From Symbiodinium natans (taxonomy: Eukaryota; Sar; Dinophyceae; Suessiales; Symbiodiniaceae), in assembly GCA_905221605.1 (NCBI GenBank), contig CAJNDS010000247.1:315138-379137 (forward strand): a stretch of 64,000 nt of DNA, written 5' to 3'. A program made the translations under genes and the position numbers. This document shows positions 32,780-42,233 of the stretch, piece after piece. A model generated the notes under the pieces. The model saw nothing but the letters and a program-made list of their open reading frames with translations, was not told the DNA's origin and made no database searches. Every line of letters begins with the position of its first letter. The stretch's first letter is position 1.

Positions 32780-33558
32780 GGCTGAAAACAGGAGGTCGCA
32801 ACGAGCATATATTAGCCAGGCTTAATTTGGCTTTAAGATACATAAATCCCACCTAAACAATCGTTTTCAAAAACGATTGATCCTCGGAGGACAAAAAGAG
32901 CGCCACCACACGATTGTTTAAATTACTATCTGGAGAAGCGTACAGCCCTAAACCCTCCCTAAACCCTGGCGAGACCCCTTAACCCAGAACCCTAAACCCC
33001 AAAACCAAATTTTATCCTGAACCCTAAACCCTGAGCCCAGAATCCTGCATCCTAAGCCTCAGGTCCTATAGCCTTTAACCCGATGAAGCCTGAACCACCA
33101 TGCCTTTCTGCCGCGACCGATTATGAATTTGGCCCGTGTCGTCCACCACATCTGCGTCTTGGTTTTTATTTCGGGTTTCGGGTTTAGGAATGGGATATAA
33201 AGCTCGCTCGAACCTGCCTTGTCCCAGACTCCTCCGCCAGCACGCAATGGCAAACTCGACACCCTGAGCACCCTAGACTTCTCCTAAACCTCTGACCTCT
33301 CCCTCCCCTCCCCCAGGTAATGCTCTTGGGCCCTGGCTGGTAGCCTTGTGCCACAGGGGCTTCCCAACACCTGGGACTCGAGGGTTTTTGGGACCCAGGG
33401 CTGGTCATCCCACTGTTGTTGCGCAGGGTTTGTTTAGGGCTTATAGGGTTTAGGGTGGGCTTCATGCTCTTGCCGGAGCCTGCAAGGGTCATCCACTGTC
33501 AAGGTTCAGGGTTTATAGGGCCCCAAACCCAAAACCCTATAGTTGTTGACCCTGGAGC
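32780..33558. other. no recognisable gene; small inverted repeat
   Basis: The region upstream of the TIR-like gene holds the near-palindrome CAATCGTTTTCAAAAACG (about 32,861-32,882) and patches of CCCTAAA-like words at 32,945-33,060. Nothing coding seen. Confidence 0.4.
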
Positions 33559-33875
33559 TAAAAAGCAGCAGTTGGAAGTTGGGGCTTTCGACTTCATCAT
33601 GGGCGCCTCTTGGGTGCCCTGAGCTAGAACAACAAGTATACTATAGAACATTATGGAGACCAGGGGGCCCTAAACCCTCCGTAAACCCTGTAAGGGACCT
33701 TCCCCGACAAAACAATAAACATGCATAATGGTTGCGTATGCAGATATATGTAAATGTACATATATACACATACACAATAGTAGAAAGCCAGGAAGCTTGA
33801 AAGTGTCGAATGCCGCTCCTACAGTTGGTTCAATCACGTGTGAGAGGGTGACGGGTAAGGTGGCATTACAAGGGG
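33559..33875 (+). repeat. dispersed repeat, copy 2 of a pair
   Basis: Partner of 25,566-25,900, same strand. Its internal TA microsatellite is shorter than in copy 1. 33,876-34,427, to its right, holds nothing I recognise apart from a few CCCTAAA words near 34,020. Confidence 0.7.
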
Positions 33876-34427
33876 CCCTTCAATTAGATCAACCCGAGAG
33901 GAGTCTCAAAGCCATAAAACCCCGACCGCTGAATTTAAACTAAAGCTATGAAACTCCAAACGCCCTTCCTACGCGCTGATGTTTCCTTGCGCCGTCTGTG
34001 ATCCGTAAACCCTTAATATGCCCTAAACCTGAACCCCCAACTCTAAACCCTGAACCCTAAACCGCCTTCCGCGGCCCGCCGCATCTGCGGCGGCCTTCTG
34101 GTGCAGCGAGCCAGCGAGCACCTCCATAATGCTTCCGGTTTTTTTAAGGGTGTAGAAAGATAGATATCTCTAGGTGAGCTTACAACCCAAACATCCGCAG
34201 GATACAAGGAATGGCTTCGGGTTGAGGATTGCAGAAACATAGGTTGAAGAACTGTCAAGCATCAACAATTTCAGCTCTGGTCGTCGCCCACTGCAAGCCT
34301 CCTCCTTTCAGGCACTCTGGCCTACGAGTCTGTTTTGTTAATGTACGTATTGTAGTATCATAGCCTCCTAAGAGCATTGTTTAAATGCTTTACGAAAGAT
34401 CGCCATCTTAGTATCCTGAGAAGCAGG

Positions 34428-35120
<693 letters not shown>

Positions 35121-35131
35121 TGACGACGACG

Positions 35132-35340
35132 ACCACCTACTACCTACTACCTACTACCTACTACCTACTACCTACTACCGACTACCGACTACCGACTACC
35201 TACTACCTACTACCTACTACCTACTACCTACTACCCACTACCCACTACCTACTACCTACTACCTACTACCTACTACCTACTACCTACTACCTACTACCTA
35301 CTACCGACAACCTACCTACTACCTACTACTACCTACTACC
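35132..35340. repeat. (TACTACC)n heptamer array
   Basis: About 28 units of TACTACC with TACCGAC and TACCCAC variants directly follow the CTA array after a short GACGACGAC bridge, so one array probably grew out of the other. Confidence 0.95.
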
Positions 35341-35349
35341 CAAAAGACC

Positions 35350-36060
35350 ATCTAAGCCAGAAACTGAGCGAGTTGAGCCAGCGGGCATGCTTCACGCTTC
35401 CCACCCCCCTTTGCTCAAGAATCATAGGTGGGGAGTGCCAGGCACAGCAGAGTTGGATCAGAGGCTTGCTGAGCACCCTTCTACATCACTAAGCTCACTG
35501 GACTACGAACCTAATGCAACTACCCTAGAACTACTCAGGCGCTTTGAATAGAGGGCTTGGGTTGGAGCTTCGGGGAATGCGAAGCACCCGAGACCAGGGT
35601 GTACACCCTGCGGGATACTTCCAAGTGCATCTTCTACTGTGTCTGCGCGGGGCTTCAGATGCAAAGAAAGCTCTGGGCTCAGGGCTTACAACTCAGGGTT
35701 AACAGGTTAATCAGATAAGCGTCCACAAGCCCTACAAGGCCTGCGATCGACGCCAAGCGCGGCGGCAATCTGCGCGGCCAGGCTGGCAGAGCGCGGATCA
35801 GGAGCTCGCCATGCATCTGCCAAGAAGCTCAGCAAAGCATCTGACAGATGCTTTGCTGAGCTTCTTGGCAGACGCCGGCCACTCCACTTGCGGCCTCGGA
35901 AGAATAAATGGGTGTATGCTTCAGGACACTTTGCCGCTACAGGCGAGAAAAGACTCCTGAGGAGTACCCCGCACGGGAGTGCGGCTCACAATGCGGCTCG
36001 GCCGCTCAGTGGCCTGCACGCTGCAAGCAGCAGCCGCTCCTCTGGCTTCTGGAAGTCAAA
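35350..36060 (+). repeat. dispersed repeat family, rearranged copy
   Basis: Contains the GAGCGAGTTGAGCCAGCGG block first, then CCAGGGTGTACACCCTG (also 23.5 and 60.65 kb), GCCTGCGATCGACGCCAAG (also 60.75 kb), and the GAGCTTCTTGGCAGA block (also 21.23, 61.53 kb). The block order differs from the 21-kb copy, so this is a mosaic. Confidence 0.6.
35816..35872. repeat. perfect palindrome, 28-bp arms, 1-bp centre
   Basis: 35,816-35,843 is the exact reverse complement of 35,845-35,872, with a single A between. The right arm matches the normal dispersed-repeat sequence; the left arm is its inverted copy. Confidence 0.9.
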
Positions 36061-36124
36061 CCTGCATGTCAACCTCGTGCAAACTAACCGCTACTGCTGC
36101 CTTCCTACGGACACAAATGACCCG

Positions 36125-36490
36125 TAAGCGATGCCGGCTCACCGAGTAGCAAGTTGATACACAACACCAACAAGACCTGCCCCAAAAGTCTCAAGAAGCC
36201 GTTCTCGATGCCAGCAGACAACCAGGTGCCAACATACAAATGGCGGCATTGTGTTGCCGCCAAGACCACGAGCTGGCAGCGAAGACACCTCATAAACCGA
36301 TGAAGCCCAAGTGCTTGAAGACATGGCCGAACAGAACTAAAAGCCAATGATGTTGCAGCTTTCAAAAAACACAACTCTAATTCTGCAGACTGTGACGAGG
36401 AACTAGGAACTGGATCCTCTTGTTCTGGCAGCAAAGCTTTTGTGCCATCAACAACTGTTTCATCGTCACAGCTACTTACACTTCTACTTC
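36125..36490 (-). CDS. candidate exon of an unknown membrane protein
   Basis: After a CTTGGCAG acceptor near 36,491 the - frame reads about 120 codons with an acidic Ser-rich start ([19 protein letters not shown]), a Cys-containing middle, and a hydrophobic helix ([16 protein letters not shown]). Composition is protein-like, but no family was recognised. The TACATA microsatellite upstream would be intronic. Confidence 0.35.
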
Positions 36491-36547
36491 CTGCCAAGAT
36501 TGCGATGTACATATATGCGTAGTATGTGTATGTTTGTATGTTACATG

Positions 36548-36902
36548 TGCATAATAATTACTGTATATACAGATATACATATATATATATATATATACTT
36601 TTACATATATACATATATACATATATACATATATACATATATACATATATACATATATACATATATACATATATACATATATACATATATACATCTATAC
36701 ATGTATACATGTATACATATATACATATATACATATATACATATACATATATACATATATACATATATACATATATACATATATACATATATACATATAT
36801 ACATATATATATATGCATATACATACATATATATATACATATATATATATGTACATACATATATATATATACATATATATATATATACATATATATATGT
36901 AC
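36548..36902. repeat. (TACATA)n microsatellite
   Basis: About 350 bases of ATACATAT units with TA and GTACAT interruptions. Long Tyr/Ile open frames on both strands are by-products. Confidence 0.97.
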
Positions 36903-37561
36903 ACATGATGCAGTCTTGTCCAGAATCAAGCACTACAATGCAAAAGCTGCCGAGCGCAACATTCCATGCCACAATGTCACACAACCACCGATGAGTTTGG
37001 CTTGCACTCAATTGGAGCTTGATGAATGATCCCAACCCAGGAAAGCTGCGCGTTGCCTCCTGCAGTCTTCTGCCGTTCACCTAAACACGGAAACAGCTCG
37101 GACCGTGGTTGGAGGCCCTCCTTCCCTTCCTCCCTCCTTCTCTCCTGCCCTCCGTCCCGCCGCTCGACGGGGTGAACCGCACGAGGAATGCAGGCCAATG
37201 CTCCTGCTCCTGGTAAACGAAATCGTGAACTCCAACAGCATCTGAATCGCAGAGCGTAGCTTTTCACCCTTGGCAAAAGCGCGTCCGTCAAAGAGCAGGA
37301 CAGGAAAAACGCAGAGCTGGCTGGCATCTTCTTAAAGGTTGCCGCAGCACTGCAGGTAACGAGGACGGATGAAGTGCCCGGGGTTATCGTGGTAGTTGCC
37401 GTCATGTCATATCCCCTTGTACTCTGGAACAGCATTTGCGGAACATCATTTGCTATGCTGAATCCGGTCCTGGCAAATACCATCAGCATCACTCCACGGG
37501 ACTCACCATCCTCTACAGTAACCAGACACGAGTGTGTTGAACGCTTCGTAGGTTTTGAACA
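36903..37561. other. no firmly supported gene
   Basis: 36,926-37,080 on the - strand could hold a short exon ([17 protein letters not shown]), but two frames look equally good, so I leave it uncalled. Confidence 0.35.
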
Positions 37562-39438
37562 TTAGCGAAGAGAGAAATCCAAACTGATTTCAGGCAGATC
37601 GATCTGCAGGAGGGCTAGAGAAGTCTTTACAGCGACCATCCCCGAGCACTTGAAATGGGTGGGGGAGAAAGGCGATCGCGACACCGTGATTTGTGAGCCT
37701 CGGCCGATACATTCGGACTGCCTTACCATCCAACGGGCGTCATCATTGTTACACGGTTCCGTGATGATCGTGTTGCAGGTGGTCAAGTCCACGGTGGTTA
37801 CCACCACGTCCTCGCAAGTCGGGAAACGGGCGACAAGGGGCAACAGTCTGCAAAAGCATCCCCCGTCCCGGCTTTCGCCGTCCTGGCCGCTCAAAGTGTG
37901 CGGAAGCTGGAAGGTCTGCGATTCTCTGGAGTGCAAGGGAATCTCGAAGGAGAAGAAGGTCGCCTCGCAGTTGTAGCTCGGAAGGCCGCTGAAGGTCTGT
38001 GGGATGTCACTATGAAGCGTGACGTCCTTGGGCGAGAAGATGCAAACTTGAAGCGTCGCCTCCCAGGTCCAATGAGTCCAGTGCCAACAGCTCATGTCTT
38101 CAGCACACATCCTCGAGCCTGGGGCGAGTCTACTCCAAAGCTCCAGGAAGACCAAGGTCGGAAGTAGAAGTTTTCAGCCGAAGTGCAGGTACCCGATGTC
38201 GGCCGTTCCTTGCCGAGTCGCTGCCAACATTCCCAGCGGACGGCTGTGTTCCTCCGGCGGTCTTGCCAGTCTACAACGAGATAGTTGTGGCGGCCACACC
38301 CACTTCCGTGGTGGCCCTGCCTGTAGCCCCTTCGCCGGGAGTTGTGATTGCAGTACCAAGTCCATCGGTTGTCGGACCAGCGGTGCATCATCACCCCCTT
38401 TCGATGATGTTTGGGCACATGAACCCAGCCTCGTGCTGTCTCGACTCGGACGTCCTCTCGGCAGCCATCATCTGTCCTACCACTATAGTGGAAACGATTG
38501 TTGTCGTGGAGGTACCTGTCACATACAAGCCCAACCCAAACAATCCTCCGATCACTGTTTTCCAGCTGCACAACGATCTTGTTCACATGACGATCGAAGC
38601 GGACCCACTCATCACACCAGCTGTGACCACAGCACCAGCGGAAGTCTTTTTTGGGATCTGAAGAAATCATGGAGTAGGCCTCGTGACCTTTCTGAATGTG
38701 CCGCTCCCACTCACCGGTCTTCTCGTCCCAGGTCCCGGTAAGCTTGATATGGTTTTGACTGCATCGATCATAGGTACGCTCCACCAACTCGCAGTCACTG
38801 GTGAACCAGGGTTGCTTTCCGTACATGTCAGGGGTGGCCTTCCAAAGGGTCGTCTCGGGCATAACCGTGATGGGAACAGACACGGTGAATGTGAAGATGC
38901 CCAAGAAGCTCACCTCCACTGTCCACTTCGCGGCTATCGAGATGGTGTCATCGGCTTTGTTATTCGGGTTCTGCAGGGGGAAGGGCCCGAGGCGATCAAA
39001 CGTGACCTCGATCCCTGGATACTTGTACGGGACCTCGAATGAGATCAAACCGGCAAATAGGTCCACAGTGCCGTAGGGAGTGAGGCTTCCCACCACCTTG
39101 AAAGTGTCCTGAGGAGCTCCGGCTGTTTGAGTCGGCACCTCAACCTCCAGTCCTCCTCGACCACCAACCGCGGCAGTAATGAGCTCTCCGAGGCCCACTC
39201 CAAGCTCCACAGCAAACTCGATGGCACCGGCTCCATAGCAGTGGTCCTGGCCCACCTTACATCTCACCTTCAACTCTCCCATGCCGGACAATCCAACCTG
39301 CACGGGCCCGAACTGCACCTTGGGGGCGTGCTCAGCGTCCAACGTGAAGGCGAAGTCCTCCGTGCGGGAGCCATCGGAAGCCACCTCGTTCTGGTTGCAG
39401 AATTGGAAAGAGAAGCGATCTCCAAGTTTGAAAGCCAT
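37562..39438 (-). CDS. unknown Cys/Trp-rich protein, frame shifted near 38.15 kb
   Basis: The ATG at 39,438 starts a single-exon frame. Residues 1-200 are rich in beta-type alternation and Gly (VELGVGLGELITAAVGGRG), followed by a Trp/Cys/His-rich region (RWCCGHSWCDEWVRFDRH). That frame ends at 38,092, but from about 38,170 the -1 frame is the better one: CAEDMSCWHWTHWTWEATL and further Cys-spaced segments run to a stop at 37,562. A TGA at 38,174-38,176 in the second frame limits the shift to 38,092-38,173. A one-base indel (mutation or assembly error) is likelier than an intron. Total about 620 residues. I do not recognise the family or function. Confidence 0.6.
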
Positions 39439-39777
39439 CGGGCAGAGTGTGGGTGACCTAGGCTGCAGCTAAACTCGTCTACTGCGCTCCTAGTCAGTCT
39501 GCCTAGTCTCAGAGATGTGAGGCAGGCTGCACACTGTCCAGCTCGTTCCTCTCCTGCTGGCTGGCTCGGCGCCGACGATCGCTGCTTGCGCGAAGGCGCC
39601 GGACCCGGGGCGCCAGTTCTGCCCCACGGGCGCTCAGGCGCCGGCTTCCGCTGGCATTGGACCCGTTGGACTCGGACTCCTGCCAGCAGGAACTTGGGGA
39701 CTTCGCGATTACGCTAGTGCCTTCTGATAGCTGCACGCCACTTATGCTTTCGCCTCATGGAACTGCCCGTCCTCTCG

Positions 39778-39907
39778 TTACATGACGACCCCGCAGCCCT
39801 TCCCTGCGCTCGAACATGTTGTCCCCAATCTTCTTCGAATTTTCGCGGCTGGTTGCCCTCTAAGAGTTGCCAACGCGAGAATTCTAGTCACAGTAGCAGC
39901 ATCAGAC
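39778..39907 (-). CDS. intron-rich gene Y, terminal exon
   Basis: After TTCTGCAG (AG at 39,908-39,909) the frame reads SDAATVTRILALATLRGQP and a basic stretch, ending in TAA at 39,778. It accepts the two-base phase left by the exon at 39,975-40,221 (GG|G). Function unknown. Confidence 0.5.
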
Positions 39908-39974
39908 CTGCAGAAGTGTTGCCAAAGGCTGAAAATGCGAGGTGATGGCATCACTTCTCAACACCCAGGCTCAC

Positions 39975-40221
39975 CCAGGATCCTGCAATTCCAGAACCGG
40001 CGGGGCTTCAGCCGATGAATCTTGAGCAGCGACAGCTTGCCAGTATGGCCTCAAGCTGAGTCTTTGAGTTTCGATTCGGGCTCCGGGTTCATGGTTTGGC
40101 GCTTGCAAAAGAATCGAAGCAAGGAGCACATCCGGGACGGGAATCAAACCCTCATCGAAAAGATCCTGGTAGAGGTTCAGAATGCTCTGCTTCTCCTCAG
40201 CGGCGCTCATGCTGCTCGCCA
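39975..40221 (-). CDS. intron-rich gene Y, exon
   Basis: Bounded by AG at 40,222-40,223 and a GTGAGC donor at 39,969-39,974. Reads SMSAAEEKQSILNLYQDLF, DEGLIPVPDVLLASILLQ and on to VLELQDPG. Phase fits both neighbours. A helical, acidic segment of unknown function. Confidence 0.6.
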
Positions 40222-40288
40222 CTGCTCGCCCTTCCCCGTCACACTAGTGCTACACTGAAGCAATCAAACGACTCCCGGGTTTTCTTAC

Positions 40289-40523
40289 AAGTCACATCCA
40301 AAACCGAGACGTTCGCCAACTTGGCAAATCGGCTGTCGCGGCCTTCGACCGTCTTCGAGCAGTCATCCTGGATGTCCTGCAGTTGACTTAATCTCCTTAG
40401 CAAGTACTCTGTCGTGGGGCTTCGGCCAAAGGGGTTAGGGATCGGAGCATCCTCCTTGATCGTCTGGAGCTCCTCCAAGGACACCTCCTTGCTGAAGTTG
40501 GTGAAGAAGCTGATCGACGTCCC
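40289..40523 (-). CDS. intron-rich gene Y, exon
   Basis: Between acceptor TTGCAG (AG 40,524-40,525) and donor GTAAGA (40,283-40,288). Reads TSISFFTNFSKEVSLEELQ, then a proline-containing loop and LLRRLSQLQDIQDDCSKTV, an amphipathic helix. It leaves one base of phase, which the next exon completes. Confidence 0.6.
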
Positions 40524-40562
40524 CTGCAACTGGGGCTCGTGAACATGTCAGGGATCAGGGAA

Positions 40563-40612
40563 TACCCTAAACCCTAAAACCCTAAACCCTAAACCCCAAA
40601 CCTAAACCCTAA
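40563..40612. repeat. interstitial telomere-like repeat (CCCTAAA)
   Basis: About seven CCCTAAA/CCTAAA units inside the proposed intron of gene Y. Confidence 0.85.
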
Positions 40613-40649
40613 GCCTGAATACTCAGCTCTCACCCCTAAATCCTCAATC

Positions 40650-40755
40650 TGGTGGCTTGTAGGGCTCCATGGTGGCGCTCCGCTCCCAGAGCTCCACGGT
40701 GGCCATCTTTCGCGCCGCCTCACTGATGCCTTCGTCCTTCAGGAAGATGTGAAAC
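40650..40755 (-). CDS. intron-rich gene Y, exon
   Basis: Starts after AG (40,756-40,757) with one base that completes the codon of the previous exon, then reads FHIFLKDEGISEAARKMAT and VELWERSATMEPYKPP. An in-frame TGA follows at 40,644-40,646. Either the gene ends there, or a GA-AG intron starts at GATTGAG and joins the next exon in frame. I prefer the second because the downstream exons are in phase. Confidence 0.55.
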
Positions 40756-40847
40756 CTCAACACGGTGACATAGAGCGACACAGGGCAAAATGGAGCGAAA
40801 CACAGCGTTCCGCAAGAGCTCCGGATCCGCCCTCCGCACTGCCTTAC

Positions 40848-40969
40848 GCCAAACATGCCATCAACCGAGGGAGGAGCCTCCGGAACCACTCCCCGCCCGA
40901 CTCCACTCGACCCATTGCGGCAATGGCCCAGTCGGCGGAGTTCTTAAAGGCCAGGATGCTGTTGTCAAC
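40848..40969 (-). CDS. intron-rich gene Y, exon (just 3' of retrotransposon 1)
   Basis: Acceptor CCCCAAG (AG 40,970-40,971), donor GTAAGG (40,842-40,847). Reads VDNSILAFKNSADWAIAAM and GRVESGGEWFRRLLPRLM. It joins in phase 0 to the exon ending at 46,918 and in phase 2 to the next exon. Retrotransposon 1 lies in the intron upstream. Confidence 0.6.
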
Positions 40970-40982
40970 CTTGGGGAAATTG

Positions 40983-41073
40983 TGTATATAAAATTATTAT
41001 TTTTGATAATAATATAATATAATACAATGTAATATAATGTAATATAATATAATATTATATTATATAGTATAAT
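40983..41073. repeat. AT-rich (TATAATA)n tract, insertion site of element 1
   Basis: TATAATA-type repeats interrupted by element 1 at 41,073/41,074; the same type of tract resumes at 46,723. The last five bases, ATAAT, are the target duplication. Confidence 0.85.
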
Positions 41074-41300
41074 AGTTGAAAGACTCAAAACTCTGATGCC
41101 TGAGCTAAGGGAACAAGGCAACAAGAGGGAGAACCACAAAGGGTTGGGGATCAACACAGCCCTCGACCCTACGTACAACCCGCTCTCAGAGCGGCCCTTT
41201 TTCATCTTGAGCCAAAGGTCAGAAGGTAAGCCATCCTGATCTGCATAACATGACTATACATACATCACTTTACAGGAAGGAAGCTCGTGATTCTTCAACT
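41074..41300 (-). repeat. 3' LTR of element 1
   Basis: 227 bp, same sequence as 46,496-46,722. It contains TTTGGCTCAAGATG on the - strand at 41,203-41,216. Confidence 0.93.
41203..41216 (-). promoter_or_regulatory. spliced-leader-like motif plus ATG in 3' LTR, element 1
   Basis: TTTGGCTCAAGATG; the first 11 bases equal the 3' end of the dinoflagellate spliced leader. It lies 84 nt from the 5' edge of the LTR. Confidence 0.7.
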
Positions 41301-41308
41301 CCCCCCTT
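41301..41308 (-). other. polypurine tract of element 1
   Basis: The - strand reads GAAGGGGGG directly before the 3' LTR, the expected plus-strand primer. Confidence 0.8.
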
Positions 41309-41512
41309 CATGTTTGCAGATTCTCAAGTCCTAGAGCTCATTTGAAGCTCGATTCTGGACTTCAGGAAGCAACAGCTACGAGCTCAACTCTGCAGCCAAA
41401 CCTACTGTCGATTGAAGTACAGGCTTAGCCATGTACAAATTGAATCCGGTATCTCAGGTGATCAGGCTGAAACGTAGACTCAATAAACCTTTAAGGTAAT
41501 TCTACCTGCGAT

Positions 41513-41929
41513 CTATACAAAACTACTCTCAACCGGTGCAGGACTGTGCTCAGGCGGAGTCAGAGCGGCGCTTGGGAGCAGCCGTACACTGACACAACGC
41601 AGTGCAAGGCTGAGGGCAGGCAAGGAGTGCAGAACGAGATCCTCAAGAACTCATTCAGATGACACAGGGATGATGGCTCATATCCAAGTGTCTGCAAAAG
41701 CACGATGATGGATACTGTACAAGACTACTCCCAATCAGAAGCACAGCTGTGCTCATGCAGAGTCAGAGTGGCGCTAGGCAGCAGCCAAACACCGACATCA
41801 CACAGTGCGAGATTGAGGATAGGCAGTGGTTTAGGAACGAGTTCTTCAAGAGCTCATTCGGATGACACAAGGATGAAGAGAGCGGCCGCTGGGCATCCGA
41901 GTGTCTGCAAGTTGCACAGTGATGGAAGT
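41513..41929. repeat. diverged tandem duplication in the 3' region of element 1
   Basis: 41,513-41,714 and 41,715-41,929 align over their whole length (for example GAGTCAGAG(C/T)GGCGCT and CTCATTC(A/G)GATGACACA), about 200 bp per unit, with many substitutions. It is untranslated sequence between the pol remnant and the 3' LTR. Confidence 0.7.
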
Positions 41930-42114
41930 ATCGCTCAGCTGAACAACCATCGCAACATTATCACCAGAGGCAATTGTAACAAAGCTTTAGGTGACGGCGA
42001 ACACACTTAGCTGGGAACATCTGGCAGATGTTTAGTAGAAATGCGCAGCAACTTTAGTGCATGAGCCCATTTCCGGATTGAAAGGGCCTTCGTCAAAGAA
42101 TTACCTTTCTCAGC

Positions 42115-42233
42115 TTAGCTGAATATCCTTTCGGATAATGGCGACACAAGCTTCATTATTTGCATGACACAAAAGCTTGATGCCAAGAATCACGGTTTGC
42201 CAAACTTCAAGTAAAGGCAACGCGTCATTGAAC
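42115..42233 (-). pseudogene. copia-type RNase H remnant of element 1
   Basis: A frame different from Gag reads LFNDALPLLEVWQTVILG and then HANNEACVAIIRK, resembling the region around the catalytic Asp/Asn of copia RNase H (..L..W...LG......DN.AAI..). A one-base shift near 42,122 is followed by KGYSAKLRK, which fits the next piece of such enzymes. It abuts the truncated integrase, marking a deletion junction at about 42,225-42,245. Confidence 0.55.

Noticed and set aside
32861-32882. Rho-independent terminator-like hairpin
   Set aside because: Eukaryotic nuclear DNA; an isolated AT-rich near-palindrome without a transcript end to support it.
36440-37080. Tyr/Ile/His-rich frames on both strands
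   Set aside because: By-products of the TACATA microsatellite.
38094-38741. 215-codon + strand frame
   Set aside because: Lies opposite the better-supported - strand Cys/Trp-rich gene; its composition mirrors that gene.
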